Positions 16,786 to 26,071 of a stretch of 64,000 bases of DNA are shown here, in pieces. Under the pieces are notes generated by a model. It was given only the letters and a program-made list of their open reading frames with translations, was not told the DNA's origin and searched no databases. Both the position numbers and the translations under genes were made by a program. Each line of letters starts with the position of its first letter. Position 1 is the stretch's first letter. Source of the DNA: HGM04593 sp045588485 (GTDB taxonomy: Bacteria > Bacteroidota > Bacteroidia > Bacteroidales > Bacteroidaceae); the NCBI GenBank assembly GCA_045588485.1, contig JAZNEI010000026.1, forward strand, positions 10,389 to 74,388, given 5' to 3'.

Positions 16786-17784
16786 TTACTTTATCTCCCA
16801 AGTTTCGTTGGTCTCAAGAAGCTCGGCAAATGTGTGGTAGGGCTTCTTTGCCTTTATCTCCTCGACCTGCTCGTGGACGCTGTCGTTATATGTGGGAGCT
16901 TCAACGTCGCGGATTACGCCAAGCGCAACGGGAAAATCGGGACCCTCCATAAGCGCGAGTTTAAGATGCAGGGTGGGGTCGACGCAGTGTGCATCGTGAA
17001 CGAGAATGTCTTTCTCGTTTACTTCGTCCACCTTTACAACCTTAAGGCCGAAGCCCTCTTGCGCAAGGCCAAACTCGTTATTCTCACCGAATATCATAGG
17101 CTTGCCGTGTTCAAGATAGATGGCATTTTTTGCGCGTCCCTCTTTTGTATAAACGCTCTCGTGTGTACCGTTGTTGAAGATTACGCAATTCTGCAATACC
17201 TCGGTAACCGATGCTCCTTTATGCTTGGCAGCTGCCTTCAGACACTCTACGGCTGCCGACATATCTGTGGCAACGCAACGTGCAAAGAAATTGCCGCGTG
17301 CTCCGAAACATAGCTCAGCGGGGCGGAAAGGGTCTTCTACTGTGCCGTAGGGTGATGATTTACTCACAAAGCCGCGCTTCGAGGTTGGCGAGTACTGGCC
17401 CTTTGTGAGACCGTAGATGCGGTTATTCAGCAGAATCATATTAAGGTCGATGTTACGGCGCACTGCGTGGATAAAGTGGTTACCACCAATGGCAAGGCCG
17501 TCGCCATCGCCCGACACCTGCCATACAGTGAGGTTGGGGTTGGCAACCTTTGCTCCTGTGGCAATGGCTGCTGCACGTCCGTGAATAGTGTGGAAACCGT
17601 ATGTGTTCATATAATAGGGCAGACGCGATGAACATCCGATACCCGATATTACTGCAATTTCGTGGGGGGCAACGCCTATTTCGCTCATTGCCTTGTGCAG
17701 CGCTCCAAGAAATGCGTGGTCGCCGCAACCGGGACACCAACGGGGCTGTCCGAACTTGTAGTCTTGTGCTTTATATTCGCTCAT
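16786..17784 (-). CDS. korB: 2-oxoacid:ferredoxin oxidoreductase, beta (TPP) subunit
   Basis: This 332-aa protein is the thiamine-diphosphate-binding subunit of a 2-oxoacid (probably 2-oxoglutarate) ferredoxin oxidoreductase. It has the WCPGCGDHAFL start, the GIGCSSRLP motif with Fe-S-ligating cysteines, and the TPP/Mg signature GDGDGLAIGG with NNxIYGLTKGQ. The enzyme oxidatively decarboxylates a 2-oxoacid to acyl-CoA and reduces ferredoxin, or runs in reverse. The gene follows korA by 33 nt, and the pair ends at a strong terminator. I cannot separate 2-oxoglutarate from other 2-oxoacids by sequence alone. Confidence 0.93.
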   Translation of the reverse strand: MSEYKAQDYKFGQPRWCPGCGDHAFLGALHKAMSEIGVAPHEIAVISGIGCSSRLPYYMNTYGFHTIHGRAAAIATGAKVANPNLTVWQVSGDGDGLAIGGNHFIHAVRRNIDLNMILLNNRIYGLTKGQYSPTSKRGFVSKSSPYGTVEDPFRPAELCFGARGNFFARCVATDMSAAVECLKAAAKHKGASVTEVLQNCVIFNNGTHESVYTKEGRAKNAIYLEHGKPMIFGENNEFGLAQEGFGLKVVKVDEVNEKDILVHDAHCVDPTLHLKLALMEGPDFPVALGVIRDVEAPTYNDSVHEQVEEIKAKKPYHTFAELLETNETWEIK

Positions 17785-17817
17785 AACTGTAATTTTTTGT
17801 TGGTTAAACGGTTGGTG

Positions 17818-19668
17818 TTACTCCTCTATAATCTTTGTGAAAGCATCGATAAGTGCTGCAACGTTGAAAGGCTGTCCTTTTACTTCGTTGTACTGTCTTA
17901 TTTCGATACCATTGGTCTTCATACGCAAATAGCCTGCTAACTGTCCCATATTCTGTTCGGCAACAACAACTTTCTTGTAGCGTGCGAGTGTCTCTTGTGT
18001 GCCTCGGGGCAGGGGATTCACTACATTCAGATGGGCCTGTGCAACCTTCTTGCCTTCGGCACGCATCTGTAGCATAGCCTCGTGCAGATGTCCGTATGTT
18101 CCACCGAATCCAACAATCAACAGGTCGGCATCTTCGTCGCCTTCTACCTGCAAAGGTGGCAGTGTGTCGGCAATGCGTTCTATCTTTTGTGCTCGCTGCT
18201 CAACCATAAGCTGGTGGTTCTCGGGGTCGTTGCTGATTGCGCCTGTTGCACTGCTCTTCTCGAGACCGCCGATGCGGTGCATAAAGCCGGGTGTACCGGG
18301 CACGGCCCAATAGCGGACAAGAGTCTCGGGGTTACGTTTGTAAGGACTCCATCCTTCGCTCATTTCGGGAGTTACGTAAGGGGGAACGATGGCAGGGTAC
18401 TCATCAAGGTTGGGCAGCTTCCATGCAGCCGAGCCGTTGGCAATGAATGCATCGGTAAGCAGGAATACGGGTGTCATATGTTCCACAGCAATCTTTGCAG
18501 CAAGGAATGCCGAGTCGAAACAATCGGTGGGCGATGTTGCTGCAATTACGGGAATGGGGCTTTCGCCGTTACGTCCGAATAGTACTTGCAGCAGGTCGGT
18601 CTGCTCCGATTTTGTGGGTAGTCCGGTTGAAGGACCTCCACGCTGTACATCTATTATCACAAGCGGAAGCTCGGTAATCATTGCAAGGTTTATTGCCTCG
18701 CTCTTAAGGCATACGCCGGGACCCGATGTTGATGTACAGGCAAGTGCTCCTGCGTATGCAGCACCTACGGCCGATGCGCATCCTGCAATCTCGTCTTCGG
18801 CCTGCATTGTTACAACGCCCATTGACTTGTGCTTGGCAAGTTCGTGGAGTACATCTGTGGCAGGTGTGATGGGGTAAGAACCAAGGAACAAACGCATACC
18901 AGCCTTTTCGGCAGCTGCAATAAGGCCGTAAGCGGTAGCCTTGTTGCCGTTGATGTCCATATATTTACCCTTGGTCTTGGCTTTGCTCTCGATGGTGTAT
19001 GTGTGCGAAGCCGATGCGTGGGTATTATGTCCCATGTCGTAACCTGCACGCAGTACCTTGATATTTGCCTCGGCAATCTCGGGCTTCTTTGCGAATTTTG
19101 CGCGAAGCATACCTTCGGCAAGCTCTAAATTGCGGTCGAAGAGCCAGCATACGAGTCCCAATGCAAGCATGTTCTTACAACGAACGATGCTTTTGTTGTC
19201 CATGCCGCTGTCTTTCAATGTCTCTTGACACATCGAGGTGATGGGGCAGGGAATTACGTCGCAAGTGATTCCAAGCTCGGCGATGGGGTCATCGGTGGCA
19301 AATTGTGCTTTTTCAAGGTCTTTTGCAGTAAAAGAGTCGCTGTCGATGATTATTGCAGCTGTGGGCTTGCAGTATTTATACTGTGTCTTAAGTGCTGCGG
19401 GGTTCATCGCAATGAGTACATCACATTTGTCGCCCGGTGTGTAAACCTTGTCGGCACCGATGTGTACCTGAAAGCCCGATACTCCTGTGAGCACTCCTTG
19501 CGGAGCGCGAATGTCGGCGGGATAATCGGGGAATGTGCAAATGTCATTTCCCACTGTTGCCGAGATAGTTGAGAAAATGTTGCCTACCAACTGCATTCCG
19601 TCGCCCGAGTCGCCCGAGAAACGTACTATCACCTGGTCGGTATTCTGTTTGTTTGTCTGTTCTGCCAT
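17818..19668 (-). CDS. korA: 2-oxoacid:ferredoxin oxidoreductase, fused gamma-alpha subunit
   Basis: This 616-aa protein has an N-terminal gamma domain (residues about 10-195, starting IVRFSGDSGDGMQLVG) fused to the alpha (pyrimidine-binding) domain from about 205 (GNKATAYGLIAAAEKAG, then TSTSGPGVCLKSEA). This is the usual arrangement for Bacteroidota KorA. The open frame extends to 19713, but the ATG at 19668 (MAEQTNKQNTDQ) is preferred because conservation begins shortly after it. No separate ferredoxin-like subunit gene is present next to it. It forms an operon with korB. Confidence 0.93.
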   Translation of the reverse strand: MAEQTNKQNTDQVIVRFSGDSGDGMQLVGNIFSTISATVGNDICTFPDYPADIRAPQGVLTGVSGFQVHIGADKVYTPGDKCDVLIAMNPAALKTQYKYCKPTAAIIIDSDSFTAKDLEKAQFATDDPIAELGITCDVIPCPITSMCQETLKDSGMDNKSIVRCKNMLALGLVCWLFDRNLELAEGMLRAKFAKKPEIAEANIKVLRAGYDMGHNTHASASHTYTIESKAKTKGKYMDINGNKATAYGLIAAAEKAGMRLFLGSYPITPATDVLHELAKHKSMGVVTMQAEDEIAGCASAVGAAYAGALACTSTSGPGVCLKSEAINLAMITELPLVIIDVQRGGPSTGLPTKSEQTDLLQVLFGRNGESPIPVIAATSPTDCFDSAFLAAKIAVEHMTPVFLLTDAFIANGSAAWKLPNLDEYPAIVPPYVTPEMSEGWSPYKRNPETLVRYWAVPGTPGFMHRIGGLEKSSATGAISNDPENHQLMVEQRAQKIERIADTLPPLQVEGDEDADLLIVGFGGTYGHLHEAMLQMRAEGKKVAQAHLNVVNPLPRGTQETLARYKKVVVAEQNMGQLAGYLRMKTNGIEIRQYNEVKGQPFNVAALIDAFTKIIEE

Positions 19669-19762
19669 ATTTTGGTCGAATAAATGTTTGTAATATGGTG
19701 CCAAATTTCGCAAACATTTGTGAAAAGAAAAAGTATTTTAACGATTAGTTTTGTCGGGTAAC

Positions 19763-19801
19763 AAAAAAATCCGATGGTTTTTTATTTCCATCGGATTTTT
19801 T
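19763..19801 (-). terminator. Intrinsic terminator downstream of the TonB-dependent receptor
   Basis: AAATCCGATGG and CCATCGGATTT pair around a 10-nt loop, with A-runs and T-runs on both sides so that it could work in both directions. It lies between the receptor gene's 3' end and the korA promoter region. Confidence 0.85.
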
Positions 19802-19827
19802 ATCTCTTTTTTGTGCTGTGTGTAATG

Positions 19828-22302
19828 TTACATCATGCCTTCACCGCCAAAATCATCTTCGCCCATGTCGTTCATCTGCTGATTCTGATTCTGCTTGCGT
19901 GTGGGACGTTTGGCTTTCATGTTTCCGAAGCTGTATGTGATTGTGGCTCCGAAGCGGCGGCCTCCATGGCTGTTCTTGGCATCGCGTCTGAAGTGGTTGT
20001 CCCCTGTGACAGTGTGCCAGCCACGGCTGTCGAGAAGGTCGCGTACGTTGATACTCATACTCCAGTTCTGGTTGAAACTTTTGCGCAGACCAAGGTCGAG
20101 TGAGTAGTTAGGCTCACGGTGTCCCTGTGCTACGATTCGTTTGGCATTATAGCGTCCCGTTGCCTGCATTGTCACTGCCCAGGGTAGTATGATGCTTGCT
20201 GTCATACGTGCATTCCACGAGAAATTCTCGTCGGACTCACCTGTAATTTCCTGCCCGTTGATGCTGTATCTGAACCCGTCGAGCTTATAGTAGAAGAGGT
20301 TCACGGTTGTTGTCAGGTCTATCTTCTTGCATAGACGGTTCTTGCCGATAATCTCAAGTCCTGCCGACTCTTGGCTGGCCACATTTTCGAATGTGGTGTA
20401 AATTATGTTACCCTGATTATAACTTATACGCTCTATTACATCCTCTGTGGTGCGGTAGTAACCCGATACCGATAGAGTGTGGTCGTCCCAATTCTTTATG
20501 TAGTTAAGCTCGTAGGCATTTGAGTACTCGGGGGTAAGGTCGGGATTACCGAATGATATATTTGTCGAGTCGCTGATGTTGCTGAAACTATTTAGCTGAC
20601 CGCCCCAAGGACGACGCAGACGGCGTGTGTAGTTTACCTGAATCTCGTTGCCTGCGGGTAGCGAGTAGCTGAGGAACAGGCTGGGGAAGAGGCTGAAAAA
20701 GTCTTTGTCGGTGTACGCGGGCATTGGACCGTTGTGCTCCTGCTCCCAATTAAGCGAGCGTGTCTTTACGCGCCAATATTCGGCACGCAGTCCTGCCTGA
20801 TACCCGAATTTTCCGATACGGCCCGAATATGTACCATATAAGGCGTGTGTATCCTGATTGTAAATGAAGCGGTTGAAGAGGTTCTTATCCTCCTGTGTAT
20901 GCGCCTCGTCGTTGTATGTTATTGTGGGGTTCTCGTCACGTGAGAAATTGGCGTGATATCCGGCCTCGATGCGTGAGTTTTCGCTTATTTTGTTCTCATA
21001 GTCGAGCTTTACCTCAGTTGTGGTGCTCTCGCTCTCGACTTTCTGGAACTGATAGCTGTTGGCGATGTTGGAGTTTCCTGCCCACTCGGTTGTCTGACGA
21101 TATATTGCCTCGCGGTTCATATTCCATATATTATGGCTTGCCGAAAGGTCGATGAAATGTCCATCTTTGAATGTATGGCGGTAGCCTCCCTCGAAGTTGA
21201 GCATCGAGGGCTTGTTTGTCTGGTCGGTGGTGCGGATGCGTGTCTCGTTAACCTCCATTGTCGAGAGTTTACCGCTTAAAGTCTTTACGTCGGTGCCGAA
21301 CTCACCTCTTGTTTTCATCGCCATAAGGTTGGTGTAAAGCTCATCCTTCTCGGTAAAGCGCCAGGTGAGTCCTGCACGGGCAAAGAGGTTCTGTGGCTCA
21401 CGGCTGTTCTCGCTATGCTGTTTCTGGAACACGTCGCGTGTGAAATATTCGGTAAAAGAGTCGCCCTCGCCATCGTGGTTCATATTGCGGTAGTTGAGTC
21501 CTACATATGCATCGAGCTTGCCGCTGCTGTAGTTTACGTTTCCGCCGGCGTTGTATCCACCTTGCGAGTCACCTCCCGCCTGTGCGCTGCCATAGTATCC
21601 GGCCTTACGGTCGCGCTTAAGTACGATATTGATAATTCCTGCTGTTCCCTCGGGCGAGTGCTTGGCCGATGGGTTTGTTATTACCTCAATCTTTTCGATG
21701 CTTCCGGCGGGCATCTGCTGTAGAATATCGCCTTGGTTGTCGGATGTGAGTCCCGATGCTTTGCCATTAATCCATACTGTTACACTCTCGCTGCCGCGTA
21801 GCGATACAGTGCCCTCATTGCTTACTTCGACCGATGGAATATCCTCAAGGACATCGGTGGCACTACCTCCTGTTGCCGCAATATTCTGGTCGATGGTAAA
21901 GACACGTTTGTCTATGTCGAATTTCATCTGACTGCGCTGCTCGGTAACGACTACCTCTTTCAGCAATTTATTGTCGGCTTTAAGGCGAATTGTGCCAAGG
22001 TTGATGCGGCCACCCTTTGTCATCTGTACAGAGCGTGTGTCGTCAAGATAACCTACGAATGATATTTTTACCACATAGTCGCCGGCTTTTACCTGTGTTA
22101 TGGAGAAGTTTCCGTTTTCGTCGGTGCTGCATCCGTTTATAGGTGTGCTGCTGCCTTTGGGCATCAGTGCCACTGTGACAAACTCCAATGCCTCTTTGCT
22201 TTTTGAATCAATAAGCTTTCCTTTGATAATTCCATCGGCTACCTGTGCAAGGATTGTGATGGGCATTAAAAGTGCCAAAAGGCAGATTGCGACTTTCTTC
22301 AT
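19828..22302 (-). CDS. TonB-dependent outer-membrane receptor-like protein (OMP_b-brl_3 type)
   Basis: This 824-aa protein has a signal peptide (1-19), a carboxypeptidase-like regulatory beta-sandwich domain (about 24-112), and a TonB plug domain (about 115-230, with the conserved VLEDIPSVEVSNEG and GTAGIINIVLKR signatures). A long 22-strand-type beta barrel follows. The C-terminus is Gln/Asn/Met/Gly-rich. The family imports or binds unknown ligands at the outer membrane and is separate from SusC. No SusD-like partner is adjacent, which argues against a polysaccharide-utilisation locus. It stands alone, with its own terminator. Confidence 0.88.
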   Translation of the reverse strand: MKKVAICLLALLMPITILAQVADGIIKGKLIDSKSKEALEFVTVALMPKGSSTPINGCSTDENGNFSITQVKAGDYVVKISFVGYLDDTRSVQMTKGGRINLGTIRLKADNKLLKEVVVTEQRSQMKFDIDKRVFTIDQNIAATGGSATDVLEDIPSVEVSNEGTVSLRGSESVTVWINGKASGLTSDNQGDILQQMPAGSIEKIEVITNPSAKHSPEGTAGIINIVLKRDRKAGYYGSAQAGGDSQGGYNAGGNVNYSSGKLDAYVGLNYRNMNHDGEGDSFTEYFTRDVFQKQHSENSREPQNLFARAGLTWRFTEKDELYTNLMAMKTRGEFGTDVKTLSGKLSTMEVNETRIRTTDQTNKPSMLNFEGGYRHTFKDGHFIDLSASHNIWNMNREAIYRQTTEWAGNSNIANSYQFQKVESESTTTEVKLDYENKISENSRIEAGYHANFSRDENPTITYNDEAHTQEDKNLFNRFIYNQDTHALYGTYSGRIGKFGYQAGLRAEYWRVKTRSLNWEQEHNGPMPAYTDKDFFSLFPSLFLSYSLPAGNEIQVNYTRRLRRPWGGQLNSFSNISDSTNISFGNPDLTPEYSNAYELNYIKNWDDHTLSVSGYYRTTEDVIERISYNQGNIIYTTFENVASQESAGLEIIGKNRLCKKIDLTTTVNLFYYKLDGFRYSINGQEITGESDENFSWNARMTASIILPWAVTMQATGRYNAKRIVAQGHREPNYSLDLGLRKSFNQNWSMSINVRDLLDSRGWHTVTGDNHFRRDAKNSHGGRRFGATITYSFGNMKAKRPTRKQNQNQQMNDMGEDDFGGEGMM

Positions 22303-22495
22303 CTTTTGTATCTGTTTTATTTAAAATTTATGATTGTATTTTTATTAGACTTCTGTTGCAGCCAAAGGTTTAGAAGTTCCTTAAGAATATTTTTGCTATT
22401 TTCCGTCAGAAAATCCTTATTATGTCATTTTTCCAGAAAAACGGCTGCGAATTTACATCTTTTTTCCTTGTTGCTCAATTATCTTTGGGAATAAA

Positions 22496-22526
22496 TTGCA
22501 TATTTTTTTACTTTTTGCTATCTTCG
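22496..22526 (+). promoter_or_regulatory. efp promoter
   Basis: TTG at 22496-22498 and TATCTTCG at 22519-22526 are separated by 20 nt. The rest of the 274-nt gap 22303-22576 holds the divergent receptor gene's upstream region, in which I find no clear consensus box. Confidence 0.6.
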
Positions 22527-22576
22527 CGCCGTATTTCGAGAAGATAAGCAAATAATTAATTAAAATAGACAAGAAT

Positions 22577-23143
22577 ATGATTAATGCTCAAGACATTAAA
22601 ATCGGTACAGCTATCCGTATGGATGGCAAGTTGTATTTCTGCATCGACTTCCTTCACGTAAAGCCCGGTAAAGGTAACACTTTCATGCGTACAAAGCTGA
22701 AAGATGTTGTTGACGGTTATGTATTGGAGCGTCGTTTCAATATTGGTGAGAAACTCGAGGATGTTCGCGTAGAGCGTCGTCCCTATCAGTATCTCTATCA
22801 AGAGGGTAGCGACTATGTATTTATGAATCAGGAGACATACGAGCAGATTAATATCTCAGGTACACAGATTAACGGTGTCGATTACATGAAAGAGGGTATG
22901 ATACTCGAGGTTGTAACCGATGCTTCAACCGAGACTGTACTTTTTGCAGATATGCCCGTAAAGGTTGTTCTTGCAATTCAATACACCGAGCCCGGACTCA
23001 AGGGTGACACTGCAACCAACACTACAAAGCCCGCTACACTCGAGACAGGTGCCGAGATTCGTGTACCTCTCTTCATTAACGAGGGCGAGCTTGTTGAGGT
23101 TGACACACGCGACGGTTCATACGTTGGCCGTGTTAAGGCATAA
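22577..23143 (+). CDS. efp: Translation elongation factor P
   Basis: This 188-aa protein has the three-domain EF-P length. The loop HVKPGKGNTFMR carries the conserved lysine (in KPGKG) that is the site of modification in other species and reaches the peptidyl-transferase centre. EF-P relieves ribosome stalling at polyproline sequences. The C-terminal domain ends VEVDTRDGSYVGRV, as expected. It has its own promoter. No lysine-modification genes (epmAB or earP) are visible in the window. Confidence 0.97.
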   Translation: MINAQDIKIGTAIRMDGKLYFCIDFLHVKPGKGNTFMRTKLKDVVDGYVLERRFNIGEKLEDVRVERRPYQYLYQEGSDYVFMNQETYEQINISGTQINGVDYMKEGMILEVVTDASTETVLFADMPVKVVLAIQYTEPGLKGDTATNTTKPATLETGAEIRVPLFINEGELVEVDTRDGSYVGRVKA

Positions 23144-23219
23144 TCTTTAGAAATTATCGGCAGACGTTTTATTCGGATATTTTTCCATTAAAAATGTCTG
23201 CCTTAAAATTGTAAAAATC

Positions 23220-24215
23220 TTGTTATACTCTATAATTATTCCGGTATACAACAGACCCGGAGAGATTCAGGAACTCTTAGAGAGTCTGTCGGCTCAGACG
23301 GTAAAACCCTTTGAGTTGCTTATTATAGAGGATGGCTCAAAAGAACGGTGCGATCATTTACTTGACCGCTACCGTTCTTCTTTTACTATCCACTACTACT
23401 ATAAGCCAAACTCGGGACGCAGCGATACACGCAATTATGGTATGGAGCGTGCCACGGGCGATTATCTTCTGTTTTTCGACTCGGACGTTATTCTGCCTCC
23501 TTTCTATTTCGAGAGGCTTCAGACTGCCATGGAGACAGAATATTGCGACTGCTTCGGTGGTCCCGATGCTGCCGACGCATCATTCTCGGATATACAGAAG
23601 GCTGTGAACCACTCGATGACAGGATTCTGGACGACAGGTGGTATTCGCGGTGGAAAGGTGGTCGCCGAAAAATTCTGTCCACGTACATTTAATATGGGAC
23701 TCTCGAAAAAGGTATATGAGACTGTCGGAGGTTTCGAGGATATGATGGGCGAGGATATAGACCTTAGCATACGTATACGTGAGGCCGGATTCAAGACCCG
23801 ACTAATACGCGAGGCTTTTGTCTATCACAAACGTCGTGTAGATCTTACACGTTTCTTTAAACAGGTAAATAACTTCGGACAGGCACGTATTTGGCTGCAT
23901 ATCAAGCATCCCGGTTCGATGAAACTTGTACACACGCTTCCTGCGCTTATGCTTGTGATGGGAGCATTGTTGTTGGTGGCATCAATATTCTATCCGTGGT
24001 TGCTGTTGCTGCCGCTTGCTTATCTGCTACTCATATTCTTCGACTCGTTAATAAAAAACAGAAGCCTTAAGGTGGCAGCCTATTCGATAATCACTGCCAT
24101 TGTGCAGATAAGCGGGTACGGAACCGGATTTCTTAAAGCCTTCTGGTATAAGCTTATTCTTAAGCAACCGCTTGAAACAAAAAAGAGCCTGACGAAATTA
24201 TATAATAGAGGCTGA
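23220..24215 (+). CDS. Family 2 glycosyltransferase, membrane-anchored
   Basis: This 331-aa protein has a GT-A fold: SIIIPVYNRPGEI at the N-terminus, the EDGS loop, the DxD-type motif FFDSDV near residue 84, and the GEDIDLSIR motif near 180. Two to three C-terminal hydrophobic helices (about 235-285) suggest membrane attachment. It probably adds a sugar to an envelope glycan or lipid. The only start consistent with the family N-terminus (LYSIIIPVYN) is TTG at 23220; the nearby ATG at 23194 is out of frame and stops at once. It overlaps radC by one base. Confidence 0.85.
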   Translation: MLYSIIIPVYNRPGEIQELLESLSAQTVKPFELLIIEDGSKERCDHLLDRYRSSFTIHYYYKPNSGRSDTRNYGMERATGDYLLFFDSDVILPPFYFERLQTAMETEYCDCFGGPDAADASFSDIQKAVNHSMTGFWTTGGIRGGKVVAEKFCPRTFNMGLSKKVYETVGGFEDMMGEDIDLSIRIREAGFKTRLIREAFVYHKRRVDLTRFFKQVNNFGQARIWLHIKHPGSMKLVHTLPALMLVMGALLLVASIFYPWLLLLPLAYLLLIFFDSLIKNRSLKVAAYSIITAIVQISGYGTGFLKAFWYKLILKQPLETKKSLTKLYNRG

Positions 24216-24913
24216 TGGTAACAGAGAAACTGAAAAGCAGTATCAAGGAGTGGCCCGAGGATGAGCGTCCGCGCGAAAAGGCCTTCAGGCATGGCATTGC
24301 ATCACTTAGCAAGGCCGAACTTCTTGCTATACTCATCGGTTCGGGAACTGTCGAGGAATCGGCTGTCGAACTGATGCAGAAAGTGCTTGCTTCGTGTGGC
24401 GACAGTATATCGCAGTTGGCGCGTCTTTCGGTCGATGACCTATGCCTGTTCAAAGGAATAGGACCGGCAAAAGCAATAACCATAGTGGCTGCTTGCGAAT
24501 TATGGAAAAGACGACAGGGTGACGAGCGCGACCGTTCGAAACGCATACTTTCGTCGCGCCATCTATATGAATACTTTCATCCGCTAATGTGTGACAATAC
24601 GATTGAGGAGTGCTATGTGCTCTTGCTGAACCAGATGAACCGAGTGATAGACCACGTGCGCATTGGCAGTGGCGGATTGACCTCGACATTGGTGGATATA
24701 CGTGTTGTATTGCGCGAGGCACTGATGAAACGTGCCACTGGAATTGCATTGTGTCACAATCACCCCTCGGGTAGTGTACGTCCAAGTGCTGCCGACGATA
24801 AACTCACTGCCGACCTTGTACAAGCCTGTAAGGTGATGAATATACGTATGCTCGACCACATTGTGCTTGCCGATACCGATTATTACAGTTATGCCGATGA
24901 GAGTAGGCTCTGA
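24215..24913 (+). CDS. radC: RadC family JAB1/MPN-domain protein
   Basis: This 232-aa protein has an N-terminal helix-hairpin-helix-like UPF0758 domain and a C-terminal JAB/MPN metalloprotease-like domain with the metal motif HNHPSGSVRPSAADD near residue 187. The ATG overlaps the glycosyltransferase stop (TGATG), so it is translationally coupled. Despite the name, a DNA-repair role for RadC is doubtful, and the biochemical function of the chromosomal family is not settled. Confidence 0.93.
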   Translation: MVTEKLKSSIKEWPEDERPREKAFRHGIASLSKAELLAILIGSGTVEESAVELMQKVLASCGDSISQLARLSVDDLCLFKGIGPAKAITIVAACELWKRRQGDERDRSKRILSSRHLYEYFHPLMCDNTIEECYVLLLNQMNRVIDHVRIGSGGLTSTLVDIRVVLREALMKRATGIALCHNHPSGSVRPSAADDKLTADLVQACKVMNIRMLDHIVLADTDYYSYADESRL

Positions 24914-24942
24914 TATTTTAAATAACTAATTGATAGATAAAG

Positions 24943-25254
24943 ATGGATAAATTTCAGCTGGAACAGAAAATTGTTGAGATGATAAAGACGGTGTACGACC
25001 CCGAGATTCCTGTAAACATTTACGATCTTGGACTGATATACCGCATAGAGGTAAAGGACGACAGCTCTGTTGATATTGATATGACACTCACTGCCCCAAA
25101 CTGCCCCGCAGCCGATTTTATGATGGAGGATGTAAGGCAGAAAGTAGAAGGTATCGAGGGCATAGGTACAGTTACGCTTAATCTTGTCTTTGAACCCGAA
25201 TGGAGTCAGGACCTTATGACCGAGGAGGCAAAACTTGAGCTTGGTTTCCTTTAA
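24943..25254 (+). CDS. DUF59/MIP18-family metal-sulfur cluster assembly factor
   Basis: This 103-aa protein begins with the DUF59 pattern VYDPEIPVNIYDLGLIY and has the conserved cysteine in LTAPNCPAADFM. Family members (SufT, PaaD-like, eukaryotic MIP18) help to mature iron-sulfur proteins. It lies 29 nt after radC and 12 nt before lpxH, on the same strand. The client proteins are unknown. Confidence 0.9.
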   Translation: MDKFQLEQKIVEMIKTVYDPEIPVNIYDLGLIYRIEVKDDSSVDIDMTLTAPNCPAADFMMEDVRQKVEGIEGIGTVTLNLVFEPEWSQDLMTEEAKLELGFL

Positions 25255-25266
25255 ATATAATATATA

Positions 25267-26046
25267 ATGAAAAAGGTGTATTTCCTCTCCGATGCCCATT
25301 TGGGTGCCTGGGCGCTTGAGCATCGCCGCACTCAGGAGCGACGCTTGGTGTCGTTTCTCGATAAGATTAAGCACGATGCTGCGGCTATATATATGCTTGG
25401 CGATATGTTCGACTTTTGGTACGAATATAAATATGTCGTGCCGAAGGGTTTTACACGCTTTCTGGGTAAGATATCTGAGTTGACGGATAGTGGTATAGAG
25501 GTACATTTTTTCACAGGTAACCACGACCAGTGGTGCCTCGACTATTTCGAGACAGAGTGTGGAATGACTGTTCATCGCGAGCCGTTCCTCACCGAGATTA
25601 TGGGTAAGGAGTTCTTTCTTGCCCACAGCGATGAGTTCTCCAATGAGAAGGGTTACCACATTCTACGATGGATATTCCGCAACCGTTTTCTGCGTGCTAT
25701 GTTCTCTACGCTGCATCCGCGTTGGAGCATTTGGGCCGGCAATACATGGGCGCGATATAGTATGCAGCAGCACAAGATAAAGGGTGACACCCCGTTTAAG
25801 GGAGCCGACAAAGAGTCGTCGGTGCAGTATGCCAAGCGCTACTTGCAGCAGCACGATACTGTCGACTGCTTTATCTTTGGTCATCGTCACTGCGACGAGG
25901 ATATGATGATTGGCGAGAAGGCGCGTTGCATAATGTTAGGCGATTGGATATATACTTTTGCATACGTAGTGTACGACGGAAAGACAATATCGCACGAACG
26001 TTACGTTGAGGGCGACGAGACACAGATTATATCGCAGAGCGAGTGA
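25267..26046 (+). CDS. lpxH: UDP-2,3-diacylglucosamine diphosphatase
   Basis: This 259-aa calcineurin-like phosphoesterase carries the metal-binding blocks DAHLG (residue 9), GDMFDFWYE, GNHDQW, and GHRHCDED near 202. LpxH hydrolyses UDP-2,3-diacylglucosamine to lipid X in lipid A synthesis, on the cytoplasmic side of the inner membrane. It follows the DUF59 gene by 12 nt. The length is slightly above that of enterobacterial LpxH, as is common in Bacteroidota. Confidence 0.9.
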   Translation: MKKVYFLSDAHLGAWALEHRRTQERRLVSFLDKIKHDAAAIYMLGDMFDFWYEYKYVVPKGFTRFLGKISELTDSGIEVHFFTGNHDQWCLDYFETECGMTVHREPFLTEIMGKEFFLAHSDEFSNEKGYHILRWIFRNRFLRAMFSTLHPRWSIWAGNTWARYSMQQHKIKGDTPFKGADKESSVQYAKRYLQQHDTVDCFIFGHRHCDEDMMIGEKARCIMLGDWIYTFAYVVYDGKTISHERYVEGDETQIISQSE

Positions 26047-26071
26047 GATTGGAAAAATACGGAGGTTATCA

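Noticed and set aside
19828..22302. SusC-type receptor of a polysaccharide-utilisation locus
   Set aside because: No susD-like gene, surface glycan-binding lipoprotein or regulator is adjacent, and the plug/barrel pattern fits the OMP_b-brl_3 family.
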